A DNA stretch of 64,000 nt from Deltaproteobacteria bacterium (GCA_016218815.1 JACRCX010000107.1:1-64000), one strand, 5' to 3'. Numbered from the stretch's first letter, positions 47,518-56,221 are shown. Program-made: numbers and translations. Notes: a model not told the origin generated them from the sequence alone.

Positions 47518-49941
47518 TCAGGAAGTGCGAGGGCGGAGGGCCCCGTAGCGTTCCGCCCCGTCGCCCGAAGTTGCCCCTGCACCGGCCGCCGGGGACGACA
47601 GGCACCAGGTCGGTACGCCGAGGCAGATCGGCCGCAAGGCGCACGCGTGGCACGCCGGAGAGAACCCCATCCCCTCCCGTTGCGTCGCACGCAGCGCTTC
47701 GCGGTAGATCGCTCGACCGGGCCACCGTTCGGCCGCGTCGTCCGCGACGCAACGCGGCAGGCCGTAGAAGTGCAGCTCGCACGACCGCGCGCACGCCGTC
47801 CCCAGCGCCGCCGCGAACGCCGCGATCGCCGGGACAATCGCCCCCAGAGGCGCCGCTTCCGCCGGCGCCGCAGCGTCGGGGCCAAGGGCGAAGTGCAGGT
47901 GGACGCGCTCCGCGCGCAACAGGCGCGCCATCGGCGCCAGCCGCGGCAGCGTCGGCGCCAGGGCGACGGTCGACAGCTCGAGCGCCACGCCGGCGCGCCG
48001 GAGGCGACGGACGGCCGAGAGCGACTCGGCGAAGGCGCTCGGACGCCCGACCAGCCGGTCGTGGACAGCCGCGTGGTCGGAGACGAGCGAGATGGCGGCG
48101 TGGGTCAGTCCGGCGGCCCGCAGGCGCGCCGCCCATCCCGGCGCGGAGAGCGCGTTGGCGGGACCGAGCACAACGACCTGCCGGTAGCCCGCGCGGCGCG
48201 CGGCGGCAAGCAGCTCCGGGAGGTCGGCACGCCTCGCCGGATCCTCGCCCGTCAGCTCGAGCCGCGGAACGGCGCGCCGGCCGCGAGGAACGTGGCGGCC
48301 CGCCAGCAGCTCGACGAGCGCGCGCGTCTCCGCCGGGTGCACCAGGCGCGGATCGGGGGCGGGGTCCTCCGCTTCGCCCGCCGCCGCGGCAGCCGAGGGG
48401 ACAATTTCGCGCAGAGGCGCAGAGGCGCAGAGAAGGGAATCGCGGCGGCCACCGGCGTGCGGCGAGTCGCAGAACACGCAGTGCTGGACGCAGAAACCGC
48501 CGACCTCGAGGCGGTCGAGCGCGGAGGGGGGGGGGCGAGCGGACGAGCGGGCAGGCGGGCGAGCGGACGAGCGGACGAGCGGACGAGCGGACGAGGGGGC
48601 GTGGGGTCGGGCGGGCGGGGGGGCCGCGCCGTCGGCTTCGTCGAGCGCGGCGAGCCGTTCGCACAGGCGTCCCAGGTCGGCCAGCAGGCCCGGCGGCGCC
48701 TTCACCTCCTCGAACAGGTAGCAGAGGCACAGCGTGCGCGTGCGCAGGAAGCAGGGGCCGTCGAGCGCGCTGCCGCGGGCGGCAAGCCGCAGGCGGTACG
48801 GGCCACCACCCCGCCAGCGCAGGTCGACCTCGACCGCGGCGGCGTCGTGAACGACGCGGCTGGCGGCGACGGCGAACCCGAACCGATCCGCGCCGGCGAA
48901 CAGGCGCGGCAGGCGCGCCGCGGGCGGCAACGCGCCCGAGACCGGAGGCGTCGGCAGATCCGGACACAGCACCTGCCGAGCGACCTGCGGCGGCTCGGCC
49001 GCTTCCGGCGCGTAGAAGCGGAAGTTCGCGGCGCACCAGCCGCAGGCGTGGCAGCGGTGGTCGCAGTGCGCCAGCACGTCGAAGGCCCCCGCCGGCTCGA
49101 CGTACCACGGGAAGTACGCCCAGCTCGCCAGCGCGAGCGTGTCGCGGGCGTCGTCGACGAGCTGCCGGGTCGGCCAGTTGCGGCCGTCGAGCTTGACGAT
49201 GTCGACGAGTCCCCGGAGGCGCGGCAGGAGCGCGGGCGGCAGCGTGATCGGGGCAGTGCGCCACGGCTCGCGTCGGATGTCCTGGCCGCAGCGGGCGGAG
49301 ATCTCGCGATCCGCCTCCTCGCGGCCTTCCCGGAGGGCCGCGCAGGCCAGGTGGGCGGCGCAGCGCAGCGAGTGGATGGCGCAGCGGTTGTTGATGATGA
49401 TCTTGAGGCGCACGCCGAGCGCCTTGAGCTCGGCCAGCTCGCGCGGGCGGCGCAGGAGCAGCTTGTCGGGGTGGATGATCCGCGCGCCGGCCCGCTCGAC
49501 CCACGCTCGCGCCTGGCCGAGGCCGCGGATGCCGCAGGCGAGCGAGGTGCCGATCTCTACGTCGGGCAGGGCGGCATGGATGGCGACGCCCAGGTCGAAG
49601 GACGCGACGGTGACCGATGCCTTGCCGGCCAGCCGCAGCTCGGCCTCCAGGAATCGCAGGATGCGCGCCTCCCCGCCCGGGTAGTGCGGCGCGTTGAACA
49701 CGTAGCAGAGGCCGGCGCCGTGCGGCGCGAGCGCCTCGCGCAGCCGCCGCCGCTCGCGCGCGTAACCGCGCGCGTCGCCGGCGAAGCTCTTGAGCGAGAC
49801 CGCGACCTCGGGGGGGGGAGCCAGATATACGTCGTTGGTCGCATGGAAGAACGGCGCCATCCGCGCGAGGTAGTCCGGCTGGTGGTTGTACGGGAGCGAG
49901 AGGAGCATCCCGAGGTCGGTGAGTTGCGGGCCGGCGCCCAT
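47518..49941 (-). CDS. U32 peptidase-like / radical SAM fusion protein
   Basis: 807 residues from the ATG at 49941 (another at 49959). Residues 1-340: U32-like TIM-barrel (LSLPYNHQPDYLARM, KIIINNRCAIHSLRCAAHLAC, VDIVKLDGRNWPT, CDHRCHACGWCAANFRFY), as in the YhbU/U32 family, here with its cysteines. A Pro/Arg/Ser linker (about 435-475) is encoded by simple repeats. Then radical SAM motif CVQHCVFC at Cys484/488/491, LELTGEDPARR (GGEP-like), LVSDHAAVHDRL, and a C-terminal CHACALRPICLGVPTWC group. U32 proteins work with hydroxylation or RNA/peptide modification; this fusion is unusual. Two insertions of dispersed repeats lie in the coding sequence (48401-48436; 48526-48595). Confidence 0.78.
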   Translation of the reverse strand: MGAGPQLTDLGMLLSLPYNHQPDYLARMAPFFHATNDVYLAPPPEVAVSLKSFAGDARGYARERRRLREALAPHGAGLCYVFNAPHYPGGEARILRFLEAELRLAGKASVTVASFDLGVAIHAALPDVEIGTSLACGIRGLGQARAWVERAGARIIHPDKLLLRRPRELAELKALGVRLKIIINNRCAIHSLRCAAHLACAALREGREEADREISARCGQDIRREPWRTAPITLPPALLPRLRGLVDIVKLDGRNWPTRQLVDDARDTLALASWAYFPWYVEPAGAFDVLAHCDHRCHACGWCAANFRFYAPEAAEPPQVARQVLCPDLPTPPVSGALPPAARLPRLFAGADRFGFAVAASRVVHDAAAVEVDLRWRGGGPYRLRLAARGSALDGPCFLRTRTLCLCYLFEEVKAPPGLLADLGRLCERLAALDEADGAAPPPARPHAPSSARPLVRSSARPPARSSARPPPSALDRLEVGGFCVQHCVFCDSPHAGGRRDSLLCASAPLREIVPSAAAAAGEAEDPAPDPRLVHPAETRALVELLAGRHVPRGRRAVPRLELTGEDPARRADLPELLAAARRAGYRQVVVLGPANALSAPGWAARLRAAGLTHAAISLVSDHAAVHDRLVGRPSAFAESLSAVRRLRRAGVALELSTVALAPTLPRLAPMARLLRAERVHLHFALGPDAAAPAEAAPLGAIVPAIAAFAAALGTACARSCELHFYGLPRCVADDAAERWPGRAIYREALRATQREGMGFSPACHACALRPICLGVPTWCLSSPAAGAGATSGDGAERYGALRPRTS
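48401..48436. repeat. GCAGAGGC-type short repeat inside the fusion gene
   Basis: CGCGCAGAGGCGCAGAGGCGCAGAGAAGG, a dispersed repeat seen in intergenic regions of many genomes, here in frame in the radical SAM part of the fusion gene (residues about 502-514, SLLCASAPLREI). Confidence 0.55.
48526..48595. repeat. G10 tract plus 8-base tandem repeats within a coding region
   Basis: A run of ten G (48526-48535) is followed by degenerate and then four perfect tandem GAGCGGAC units (48561-48592). Both tracts are in the linker of the U32/radical SAM fusion gene, and neither unit length is a multiple of three. A change in copy number would shift the frame. Confidence 0.75.
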
Positions 49942-49989
49942 CGGGCGCGAGAGTAGCACGGCGGCCGCCCACCGCGCACGCGGATCGGG

Positions 49990-49995
49990 TACACT
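49990..49995 (+). promoter_or_regulatory. weak -10 element before the radical SAM gene at 50003
   Basis: TACACT seven bases before the ATG; no good -35 seen. The spacing suggests a leaderless transcript, as at 12199 and 13196. Confidence 0.3.
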
Positions 49996-50002
49996 ATCCG
50001 CG

Positions 50003-51130
50003 ATGTCCTTTCGGCGCCCGCCGCGCGCGACAGCCCGATCCGAATCGCCGAGCGACGGGGCCGTCCTGCACGGACCGCTCCCGGGCCTCGCCGACCATCC
50101 CCTGCGCGTGGACTACGAAGCGCTGGCCCCGCCCCGCGACCTCGCCGTCAACGTCGCCAAACGGGTTGCGCGCACGGGCCGTCGCGGCGGCGGCGACGCA
50201 CGGTTCCTCTTCGAGACGATCGCAGGGACGGTGACGCTTCCGTGGACGATGCGCTGCAACCAGCGCTGCCGCTACTGCGCGGTGCGGGGCGGCGGGACGC
50301 CGCCCTTGGATCCCTCCGAAGCGTACCTTGCCGCGCTGGCCGCGGACGCGAAGAAGGGGGGCTTCCGCAAGGCGTTCCTGGTCGGCGGCGAGCCGACCGT
50401 GCGCCCGGGGCTGGCGGCGTTCGTGCGGCGACTCCGGACGCTGGGCATGGAAGGCGTGGCGCTGGGCACCAACGCCCTCGCGCTGGCGAGCGTTTCCGCG
50501 ACGGAGCGCCTGGTCGAGGCCGGGGTCGACGCGTTCTCGTTGTCGCTGGACAGCCCGGACGAGGCGGTGCAGGCGTTCCTGACCAGGAACCCCGCGAACC
50601 CGGCGCGAGTGGCGCGGGCCGTCGAGGCGATCGCGTGCCACGGGCACGTCGTGCTGCTCTTCTTCGCGCTCGTCTGCCGGCAAACGCTGCCCGGCCTGGT
50701 GCGGCTGGTGGAGCACGTCGATGCGGTGCGCGGGCGCGCGAGGGCCCGGGTCGCGCTGTGCCTCACGGGGCTCAAGCCGGTGGGCGCGGCGGCACGGCAC
50801 CCCGAGCTGCACGCGCGCTTCTGGGAGATGCGGCCGCCCTGGGAGGCGGCGCTGCGGCGCGCGGACGCCCTGGGACTGCCGCTCCTCGACTTCAACCTGC
50901 CGGCGTGCGTCTTCCGGGGCAACGAGGATCGCCGCTGGGAGCACAACATCGAGGAAGCCGTCTGGAACGCGGACCTCGGCATCCTGTTCCGCGCTCCGGC
51001 GTACGAGCGCGACCACGTGCGTCTCCCGGTCTGTGCGCGATGCGTGTTCGAGGAGTGCCCCGGCGTGTACCGGGGCTACGTGGAGCGCTGGGGCGCCACG
51101 GAATTCCACGCGCGCCGGAGGCGGAGGTAG
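50003..51130 (+). CDS. radical SAM protein
   Basis: 375 residues from the ATG at 50003. N-terminal 80 residues precede the motif CNQRCRYC at Cys85/89/92; KAFLVGGEPTVRPGL, LGTNALALA and FSLSLDSPDEAV are the following barrel elements. C-terminal CARCVFEECPGVYRGYVERWG holds another Cys cluster and resembles the tails of the genes at 13196 and 26102. Small single-domain enzyme of MoaA/SPASM-like type; substrate unknown. Divergent from the U32/radical SAM fusion gene (61 bases apart) and convergent with the U32-like gene ending at 51168. Confidence 0.83.
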   Translation: MSFRRPPRATARSESPSDGAVLHGPLPGLADHPLRVDYEALAPPRDLAVNVAKRVARTGRRGGGDARFLFETIAGTVTLPWTMRCNQRCRYCAVRGGGTPPLDPSEAYLAALAADAKKGGFRKAFLVGGEPTVRPGLAAFVRRLRTLGMEGVALGTNALALASVSATERLVEAGVDAFSLSLDSPDEAVQAFLTRNPANPARVARAVEAIACHGHVVLLFFALVCRQTLPGLVRLVEHVDAVRGRARARVALCLTGLKPVGAAARHPELHARFWEMRPPWEAALRRADALGLPLLDFNLPACVFRGNEDRRWEHNIEEAVWNADLGILFRAPAYERDHVRLPVCARCVFEECPGVYRGYVERWGATEFHARRRRR

Positions 51131-51167
51131 GCGCCTGCCCTGTCTCGGGGAACGGCACGGAGCCCGA

Positions 51168-52445
51168 TCAGCCTTTTCGGAATCCGCCCGGCAGCGGTCC
51201 CGCGGCGGCCGCCGCGAGCCCCTCCGCGACGCGACCGCCGGCCTTCTCCAGCCGCTCGGCGATGCGTCCGAGCACCGCTTCCACGACGGCGCCGTCCACG
51301 GCGCCGTCCGCGCGGTAGTACAGGCCCATCCCGCCGGCCGCGCACAGGGGCGGCCGATCGGGGTGGACGGGGCCGAGCGTCACGCGGATTCGCGCGCCGC
51401 GCGGACCCCGGAGGTCGATGCTCGGCCGGCCCGGCGCGCCGCGGGGACCCGCGTCGTCGTCACCGGCGAAGAGCGGAGCGAGCGTGCGCAGGTGGTCGGC
51501 GCACCAGGAACAGCGGTGGCACTCGCGGTCGCAGGCCGCGATCCGCCTCCACGCCCCGGGCGGCTCGGAATACAGGTCGCTGGGGTGATCGAGCGAGCGC
51601 GCCTCGAGGTAGAGGCGCAGCCGCCGAAGCACCTCGGCGGTCTCCTGATCGCGCCCGCTGATCTTCACCTCCTCGACGAGCCCGGCGAGGTGGCGAAGGT
51701 GTCCGGGAAGGATCTCCTTCTGGGCGAGCAGCCAGGGCCGCGCGCGCCGCAGTTCCCCGGCCAGGCAGCGGGGCGAGGTGGCCCAACCGCGACGGCGGCC
51801 TCCCGGCCGGTCCGGGAGCACGTGGGTGAGCCGGAACTGACACCCGGGCACGCAGTCGTCATAGCTCACGACGCCCAGCCGCAGCCCAGTCGCTGCCAAT
51901 CGCGCCAGCGCGTCCGGACGGCGGTTCACCTCGCGGCTGACCGTGAGGAACGTCGCCCCGACTTCGTCCCGCCACCAGCAGGCCTCGACGGGGGTGCGAA
52001 CGTCCGCCAGGGTCGAGACGCCGATCGCCAGCCACGGCGCCGCCTCGCGCACGCGACGCGCGGCCGCCAGATCCGCGAGCGTGACGCGTAGCCGGTCGAC
52101 CTCGCCGCGGAGCGCCGCCGCCGTCCGCGCGACCGCCCGGGAATCGACGGCCCAGCCGGGGACGTTGGCCAGCAGAGAGAGTCCCAGGCCCATCCGACGG
52201 CAGCGTCGCGCGACCCGCCGCAACTCGGCGAGGTAGGCCGCGGGCGACGCGGGGCCCCGGAAGGCCCGGCCGCTCGCCGCCGCCGTGGGGTGCACGGGCA
52301 GGTAGATCCCGGCCAGATGGGCCGCGACGGGCTCGATCGCGTCGAGCAGCGCGGGATCGTGGTTGTAGGGCACGGAGAGCCGGATGCCGGCGGGCAGCCC
52401 GACGCGGACCCCTTCGAGCGTCGCGGCGGCGATTCGCGCGCTCAC
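51168..52445 (-). CDS. U32 peptidase-like protein, stand-alone
   Basis: 425 residues from a GTG overlapping the previous stop (GTGA, 52445-52442). LSVPYNHDPALLDAIEP and the C-terminal CDRECHRCSWCADHLRTL pair with LSLPYNHQPDYLARM and CDHRCHACGWCAANFR of the fusion protein at 47518, so the two are paralogues. Between them lie a TIM-barrel-like series (VSTLADVR, FLTVSREVNRRPDAL, GVVSYDDCVPGCQFRLTHVLPDRPGG, VEEVKISGRDQETA). It probably folds as the U32-type barrel with an extra four-cysteine cluster. Last gene of the operon 56027-51168. Role unknown. Confidence 0.7.
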   Translation of the reverse strand: MSARIAAATLEGVRVGLPAGIRLSVPYNHDPALLDAIEPVAAHLAGIYLPVHPTAAASGRAFRGPASPAAYLAELRRVARRCRRMGLGLSLLANVPGWAVDSRAVARTAAALRGEVDRLRVTLADLAAARRVREAAPWLAIGVSTLADVRTPVEACWWRDEVGATFLTVSREVNRRPDALARLAATGLRLGVVSYDDCVPGCQFRLTHVLPDRPGGRRRGWATSPRCLAGELRRARPWLLAQKEILPGHLRHLAGLVEEVKISGRDQETAEVLRRLRLYLEARSLDHPSDLYSEPPGAWRRIAACDRECHRCSWCADHLRTLAPLFAGDDDAGPRGAPGRPSIDLRGPRGARIRVTLGPVHPDRPPLCAAGGMGLYYRADGAVDGAVVEAVLGRIAERLEKAGGRVAEGLAAAAAGPLPGGFRKG

Positions 52446-53821
52446 GGCTTCTCCTCGGGGGGATCCACGGAATCCCCCGGACGATGCGGTCCCGCGAGGT
52501 ACCAGTCGTGCTCCCGCTCGAACGCCTGGCGCGCGTCGCGCGGGAGCTCCGCCGCCAGTCGGGCGGCGCGCCGCGGGTCGGATTGGTTGATGAGTGCGAA
52601 CACCCGGTCATAGAGCCGCACGTGGGCGCGGGACGGGAGCGCCGGCCACAGGTGCCCGTTCAGCTCGGACAGGTCCTTCCCCCGCAGGAACGGCTCGTGC
52701 CGGGTGTACTCGCGCGTTCCCGGCGCCGGACTGATCGGGAACGGCGTCGGCCGCCCGCCCGACTTGAGCACGCCGAAGTAGGTGCGGAAGACGTGGCGCC
52801 AGCTCTCGTCACGGAGCCCCACGACCCAGGTGCAATGGAAGCGCGAGGTGTCGAAGCCGGCCTCGCGAGCGAGGGCGACGGCGTCCATCGCGTCCTTCAT
52901 GCGGTACGGCTTGCCGAAACGCCGCATCATCGCCGGCTCGGCACTCTCGAAGGGGATGGTCATCGCGACCACACCCGCGGCCCGCATCCGCGCGAGGATC
53001 CGCGGAGTCAGGCGGTCGGGCTGGATCCCCATCTCGAACTTGAGCGGCGCGGGCGCGCCCGCCGCGGCCATTCTTCCCAGGAACGACTCGAGCACCTTCT
53101 CCTGGAGCATCACGTTGGGGTCCCAGTTGGAGAACTCCGGCACCCCCCACCGCGCCCGGAGCCGGAGGATCTCGCGGGCCACCGCCGCCGGCTCGAAGAT
53201 CACCTCCGAGCGGTGCAGGGCATTGCTGCAGTACGAGCAGCGGTAGCGGCAGCCCAAGGCGAGGCGGAAGATCCAGATCGGCGGGCGCGACTCGAGCAGG
53301 TCGATGGCCGGGAAGACGCCGTCCGCCGGTGCGTAGTAGCCGCGATACACCTCGTCCGCCCCCGACGCCCCCGCCTGCTCCGGGAACTGCGACGGGTAGA
53401 ACCCGCCGAAGCGGATCCGCGCGCGGGGGAAGCGCTCCCGGCACAGCCGGATGACCTCGTGCGCCGGCTCGAAGTTGAACGCGATGCAGCACGTGACCCA
53501 CACCTCGTCGGGCGCGGCGGTCCCGGCCAGCCGCCGCTGGAGCCAGCGCCTCGAGCGCCCGTAGAGGAAGACGTCCCGCCGCAGGCGCGTCGCGTTGTCG
53601 CCGGCCGGCTTGCTGCCCCAGCGCCTCGCGGGTCGCAGCGCCCCGGCCGCGTCCCGGTCCGGGTAGCCCATCAGGTCGATGAACTCGACGTCGGCCCCGC
53701 CTGCCCGCAGGTGCGCGGCGATCTGCAGCAACCCGAACGGCAGCGCCTCGGCGTACAACCCCACCTGCACGCGGTCGACCGCGAGCACCGGGGGATTGAC
53801 CAGCAGGATACGGCGCCTCAC
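52442..53821 (-). CDS. B12-binding-type radical SAM protein
   Basis: 459 residues. N-terminal cobalamin-binding-like fold: ILLVNPPVLAVDRVQVG, PFGLLQIAAHLRAGGADVEFIDLMGYPD, VWVTCCIAFNF, RIRFGGFYPSQFPE. Radical SAM motif CRYRCSYC at Cys191/195/198, NWDPNVMLQEKVL, TIPFESAEPAMMRRFGKPY, CTWVVGL. Start overlaps the preceding gene's stop (53821-53818). Typical length and order for class-B enzymes; substrate unknown but likely shared with its operon partners. Confidence 0.85.
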   Translation of the reverse strand: MRRRILLVNPPVLAVDRVQVGLYAEALPFGLLQIAAHLRAGGADVEFIDLMGYPDRDAAGALRPARRWGSKPAGDNATRLRRDVFLYGRSRRWLQRRLAGTAAPDEVWVTCCIAFNFEPAHEVIRLCRERFPRARIRFGGFYPSQFPEQAGASGADEVYRGYYAPADGVFPAIDLLESRPPIWIFRLALGCRYRCSYCSNALHRSEVIFEPAAVAREILRLRARWGVPEFSNWDPNVMLQEKVLESFLGRMAAAGAPAPLKFEMGIQPDRLTPRILARMRAAGVVAMTIPFESAEPAMMRRFGKPYRMKDAMDAVALAREAGFDTSRFHCTWVVGLRDESWRHVFRTYFGVLKSGGRPTPFPISPAPGTREYTRHEPFLRGKDLSELNGHLWPALPSRAHVRLYDRVFALINQSDPRRAARLAAELPRDARQAFEREHDWYLAGPHRPGDSVDPPEEKP

Positions 53822-54876
53822 CTTGCCTCCCTCCGCCGGGGCGGGTCGAGCAGCACGTAGTACACGCTGAGCTTGGACGAGCCCGCCACGGGGAACGAGA
53901 TCCTCGTCGCCGTCCAGCGATGACCGGCGAGGGCCGTCCGGCGGAACCCATCGAACGCCTTCCCGACCGCCCGGCGGGCGAAAGCCCCTCGCACGTCGTC
54001 CCAGCCCAGGCCGTTGGCGCGGAGGCCGAGGTCGATTTCCGAGACCGGCGGACCGTCCGGCTCGCCTCCGGGACCCAGGCGGGTGATCAAGACGACGTCA
54101 TCCAGCGCCGCCGGCCGCCCCCGGTCGGCCAGGTGCGCGAAGAGCCCCGCTCGCGGGAAGGCCCGTCGGAGACCGGCCAACGCGACCCGCGAACGCAGGT
54201 AGTACAGCTTGGCGCCGACCACGCCGCCCGCGCGGAAATCGATCCCGAGCAGGTGCAGCCGCTCGGGTGCGTCGGCGAGTCGCCGGGTCGCCGGCAGCGG
54301 CAGGCTCCTGGAAAGCAAACCTAGCTTCTCACGAGCCATTCCCTCGTGGAATTGAAGGTAGAGCTTCAAGCGCAGGTTCGCTCGCCCCGCGTCGAGGCCG
54401 AAGAGGATCTGGGCCACGAGCGGGGGACGCGCGAGGGCGAGCACCGCGTCCGCGACCCGGCGCGCGCCGGCGCCGAACGGCTCGACCAGCGTCCCGCACG
54501 CCTTCGCTTCGGCCCGCGCCCGGCCCATCCCGAACGCCGGGAACGAGTAGGAGAAGCGGTAGGGGGACGCCGTCCGTCCGCGCGCGGAGAAGGAGAACTC
54601 GAGGATGTCGGAGTAGCGTCGCATGGCGCGGGCGAAGTGTGCGAGGAGGTTCGCCTCCATCGCGGGGAGCGAGGCGCCGCGAAGGGCCGCGGCGCGCCGA
54701 AGGCCGCGAAAGTGCGCGCGAACGCGCTCGAGCTCGAGCTGCCGGCGGGGACGGAAGCAGCCCTGGCGGCCGGACGCGGCGGGCGAGCGTTCCGGACAGT
54801 CTTCCCACGAGTCGCAGACCTCGCAGGGCTCCGGACGTCGGCTCGCGAGGCTGGGCTCCCGGGTCATTCGTCTCAT
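53818..54876 (-). CDS. unknown protein; weak similarity to TruF/PatF-like ABBA prenyltransferases
   Basis: 352 residues from an ATG overlapping the upstream stop (ATGA, 54876-54873). N-terminal Cys cluster CEVCDSWEDCPE and GCF (residues 18-43). Repeated beta-strand motifs follow: ILFGLDAGRANLRLKLYLQF, LLGIDFRAGGVVGAKLYYLRS, FPVAGSSKLSVYYVLLD. The alternating R/K-x-K-x-Y strands resemble the cyanobactin prenyltransferase PatF (GIDLRTNLAESSLKIHI, LIGFDFYFNGKSEIEIYAEV), an ABBA-barrel family with RxKxY sites. Similarity is by eye and could be chance. Operon with a B12-binding-type radical SAM and a U32-like gene. Confidence 0.55.
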   Translation of the reverse strand: MRRMTREPSLASRRPEPCEVCDSWEDCPERSPAASGRQGCFRPRRQLELERVRAHFRGLRRAAALRGASLPAMEANLLAHFARAMRRYSDILEFSFSARGRTASPYRFSYSFPAFGMGRARAEAKACGTLVEPFGAGARRVADAVLALARPPLVAQILFGLDAGRANLRLKLYLQFHEGMAREKLGLLSRSLPLPATRRLADAPERLHLLGIDFRAGGVVGAKLYYLRSRVALAGLRRAFPRAGLFAHLADRGRPAALDDVVLITRLGPGGEPDGPPVSEIDLGLRANGLGWDDVRGAFARRAVGKAFDGFRRTALAGHRWTATRISFPVAGSSKLSVYYVLLDPPRRREAR

Positions 54877-56027
54877 GACGTCGGCGCCAGGCCGCGGTTG
54901 CGCTCGGCGTCCGGCAGGACGAGCCGCCCCGGATCGAAGATGCCGGAGGCGTCCAGGAGCTGGTCCAGGACGCGTCGTGCCGCGGCTTCGCACGTCGGGC
55001 CGGACTCGGGTGCGGCGACCCATTCGCGCAGCAGCGCAGCGAGGGCGTCGGGCGCGTCGGCCCCGGATTCCTCTGGTCCGAGCAGGGCGTGGACCAGGGC
55101 GCCGCACGTGGTCCGGCGCCACTCGCCCTGGAAGGCCGTGCAGCGGGACGCGTCGCGGGCGGCCACGGAGCGGCAGAGCGGCAACGCCCAGTGGTCGGGG
55201 GAGCCGGGCACCGCAAGCCGGTCGCACCAGGATTCGGGGAGGCCGCGCAGGGCCACCTGCCAGATGAGGTCGGCGGCCGCGGCTTCGTCCTGCCAGCCGA
55301 GCGTCAGGGTCAGGAAGCTGCGCAGGCCGATCGTCCCGGGACGCTCGCGCGCCAGCTCCAGCAGGCGTACGGTGGCGCGGCAGTTCCCGGGGTCGCCGAA
55401 CGCCGCGGCATCCGGGCGATCGCACTCCTGCGGTCCGGCGCGCAGGGCGCGGCAGAGCACGGCGACGGACGCCGCCTGGTGCAGGAGGACGGCGAGCGAG
55501 CCGGCACCGGCCCGTTCCCCGCCGTGCAGCGCGACGAGGCGGGGGACGAACTCCGCGGCAACCGCATCGATGACCTCGAGCGACAGGTCGGCGAGGATGC
55601 CGGTCGTCCGCGTCTCGAACTCGTCGCGCAGGGCGCTCAGCCGCTCGGTCGCCTGCGCGTGCCGGTCGGCCATCTCCCGCATCTGGCGGCGCGCGACGTC
55701 GCGTTCGGGCGGCTCGAGGCAGTGGCTGTTGTAGCCGGTGTCGAAGGCGTCGCCGGCCGGCGCTTCGGCGGCGTCGGGCGCCGGGCCGGCATCATCCGGC
55801 CCGGGCATTTCGCCGGTCTCGTCCGCGCCCGCGGCGCCGGTCCCGTCGCCTGGCACGATGCCGCCGGGCCGTTCGGCCGGGACGACGGCGTCGCCGGCGT
55901 CGCCCGAGGCCGCAGGATCGGCGGTCGCGTCCGGGGGCGGCGGCGCGCTCGGTCGGGCGCGTTGACACGCGCCGACCGCGACGACCAACGTCAGGAGTGC
56001 CCCGGACCAGCTCGGCGAACTTCGCAT
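54873..56027 (-). CDS. hypothetical lipoprotein
   Basis: 384 residues. Signal peptide with lipobox VVAVGAC (Cys at residue 21), then a Pro/Ala/Asp linker to about residue 90 and an all-helical domain with scattered Cys (CLEPPERDVARRQM, VLCRALRAGPQEC, WCDRLAVPGSPDHW, CRSVAARDASRC, TCGALVHALL). Family not recognised. First gene of a minus-strand operon, coupled by ATGA to the unknown protein at 53818. Confidence 0.7.
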   Translation of the reverse strand: MRSSPSWSGALLTLVVAVGACQRARPSAPPPPDATADPAASGDAGDAVVPAERPGGIVPGDGTGAAGADETGEMPGPDDAGPAPDAAEAPAGDAFDTGYNSHCLEPPERDVARRQMREMADRHAQATERLSALRDEFETRTTGILADLSLEVIDAVAAEFVPRLVALHGGERAGAGSLAVLLHQAASVAVLCRALRAGPQECDRPDAAAFGDPGNCRATVRLLELARERPGTIGLRSFLTLTLGWQDEAAAADLIWQVALRGLPESWCDRLAVPGSPDHWALPLCRSVAARDASRCTAFQGEWRRTTCGALVHALLGPEESGADAPDALAALLREWVAAPESGPTCEAAARRVLDQLLDASGIFDPGRLVLPDAERNRGLAPTS

Positions 56028-56123
56028 CGTCCCCGTTCCCCCGGAGGCGATGATAGCCCAGCGGCGCGGGAGCGCAAACCGGCCGTGACTCGTGGGGGAT
56101 GCCCCCCGACGGTCAGAATGTGC

Positions 56124-56151
56124 TTGACGCCCGAGCCGCGGTTGGTACCAT
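56124..56151 (+). promoter_or_regulatory. predicted promoter of the Ser/Thr kinase gene
   Basis: TTGACG, 16-base spacer, TACCAT. Transcription would start near 56158, about 65 bases before the start codon. Reasonable sigma-70 match. Confidence 0.45.
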
Positions 56152-56221
56152 GCGCTTGGGGGGTTGTCGTGGGGTCACGGCAAGGTCCTCCCCCCTTCAT
56201 CCCTCCGAGGTGGTGTAGCCG

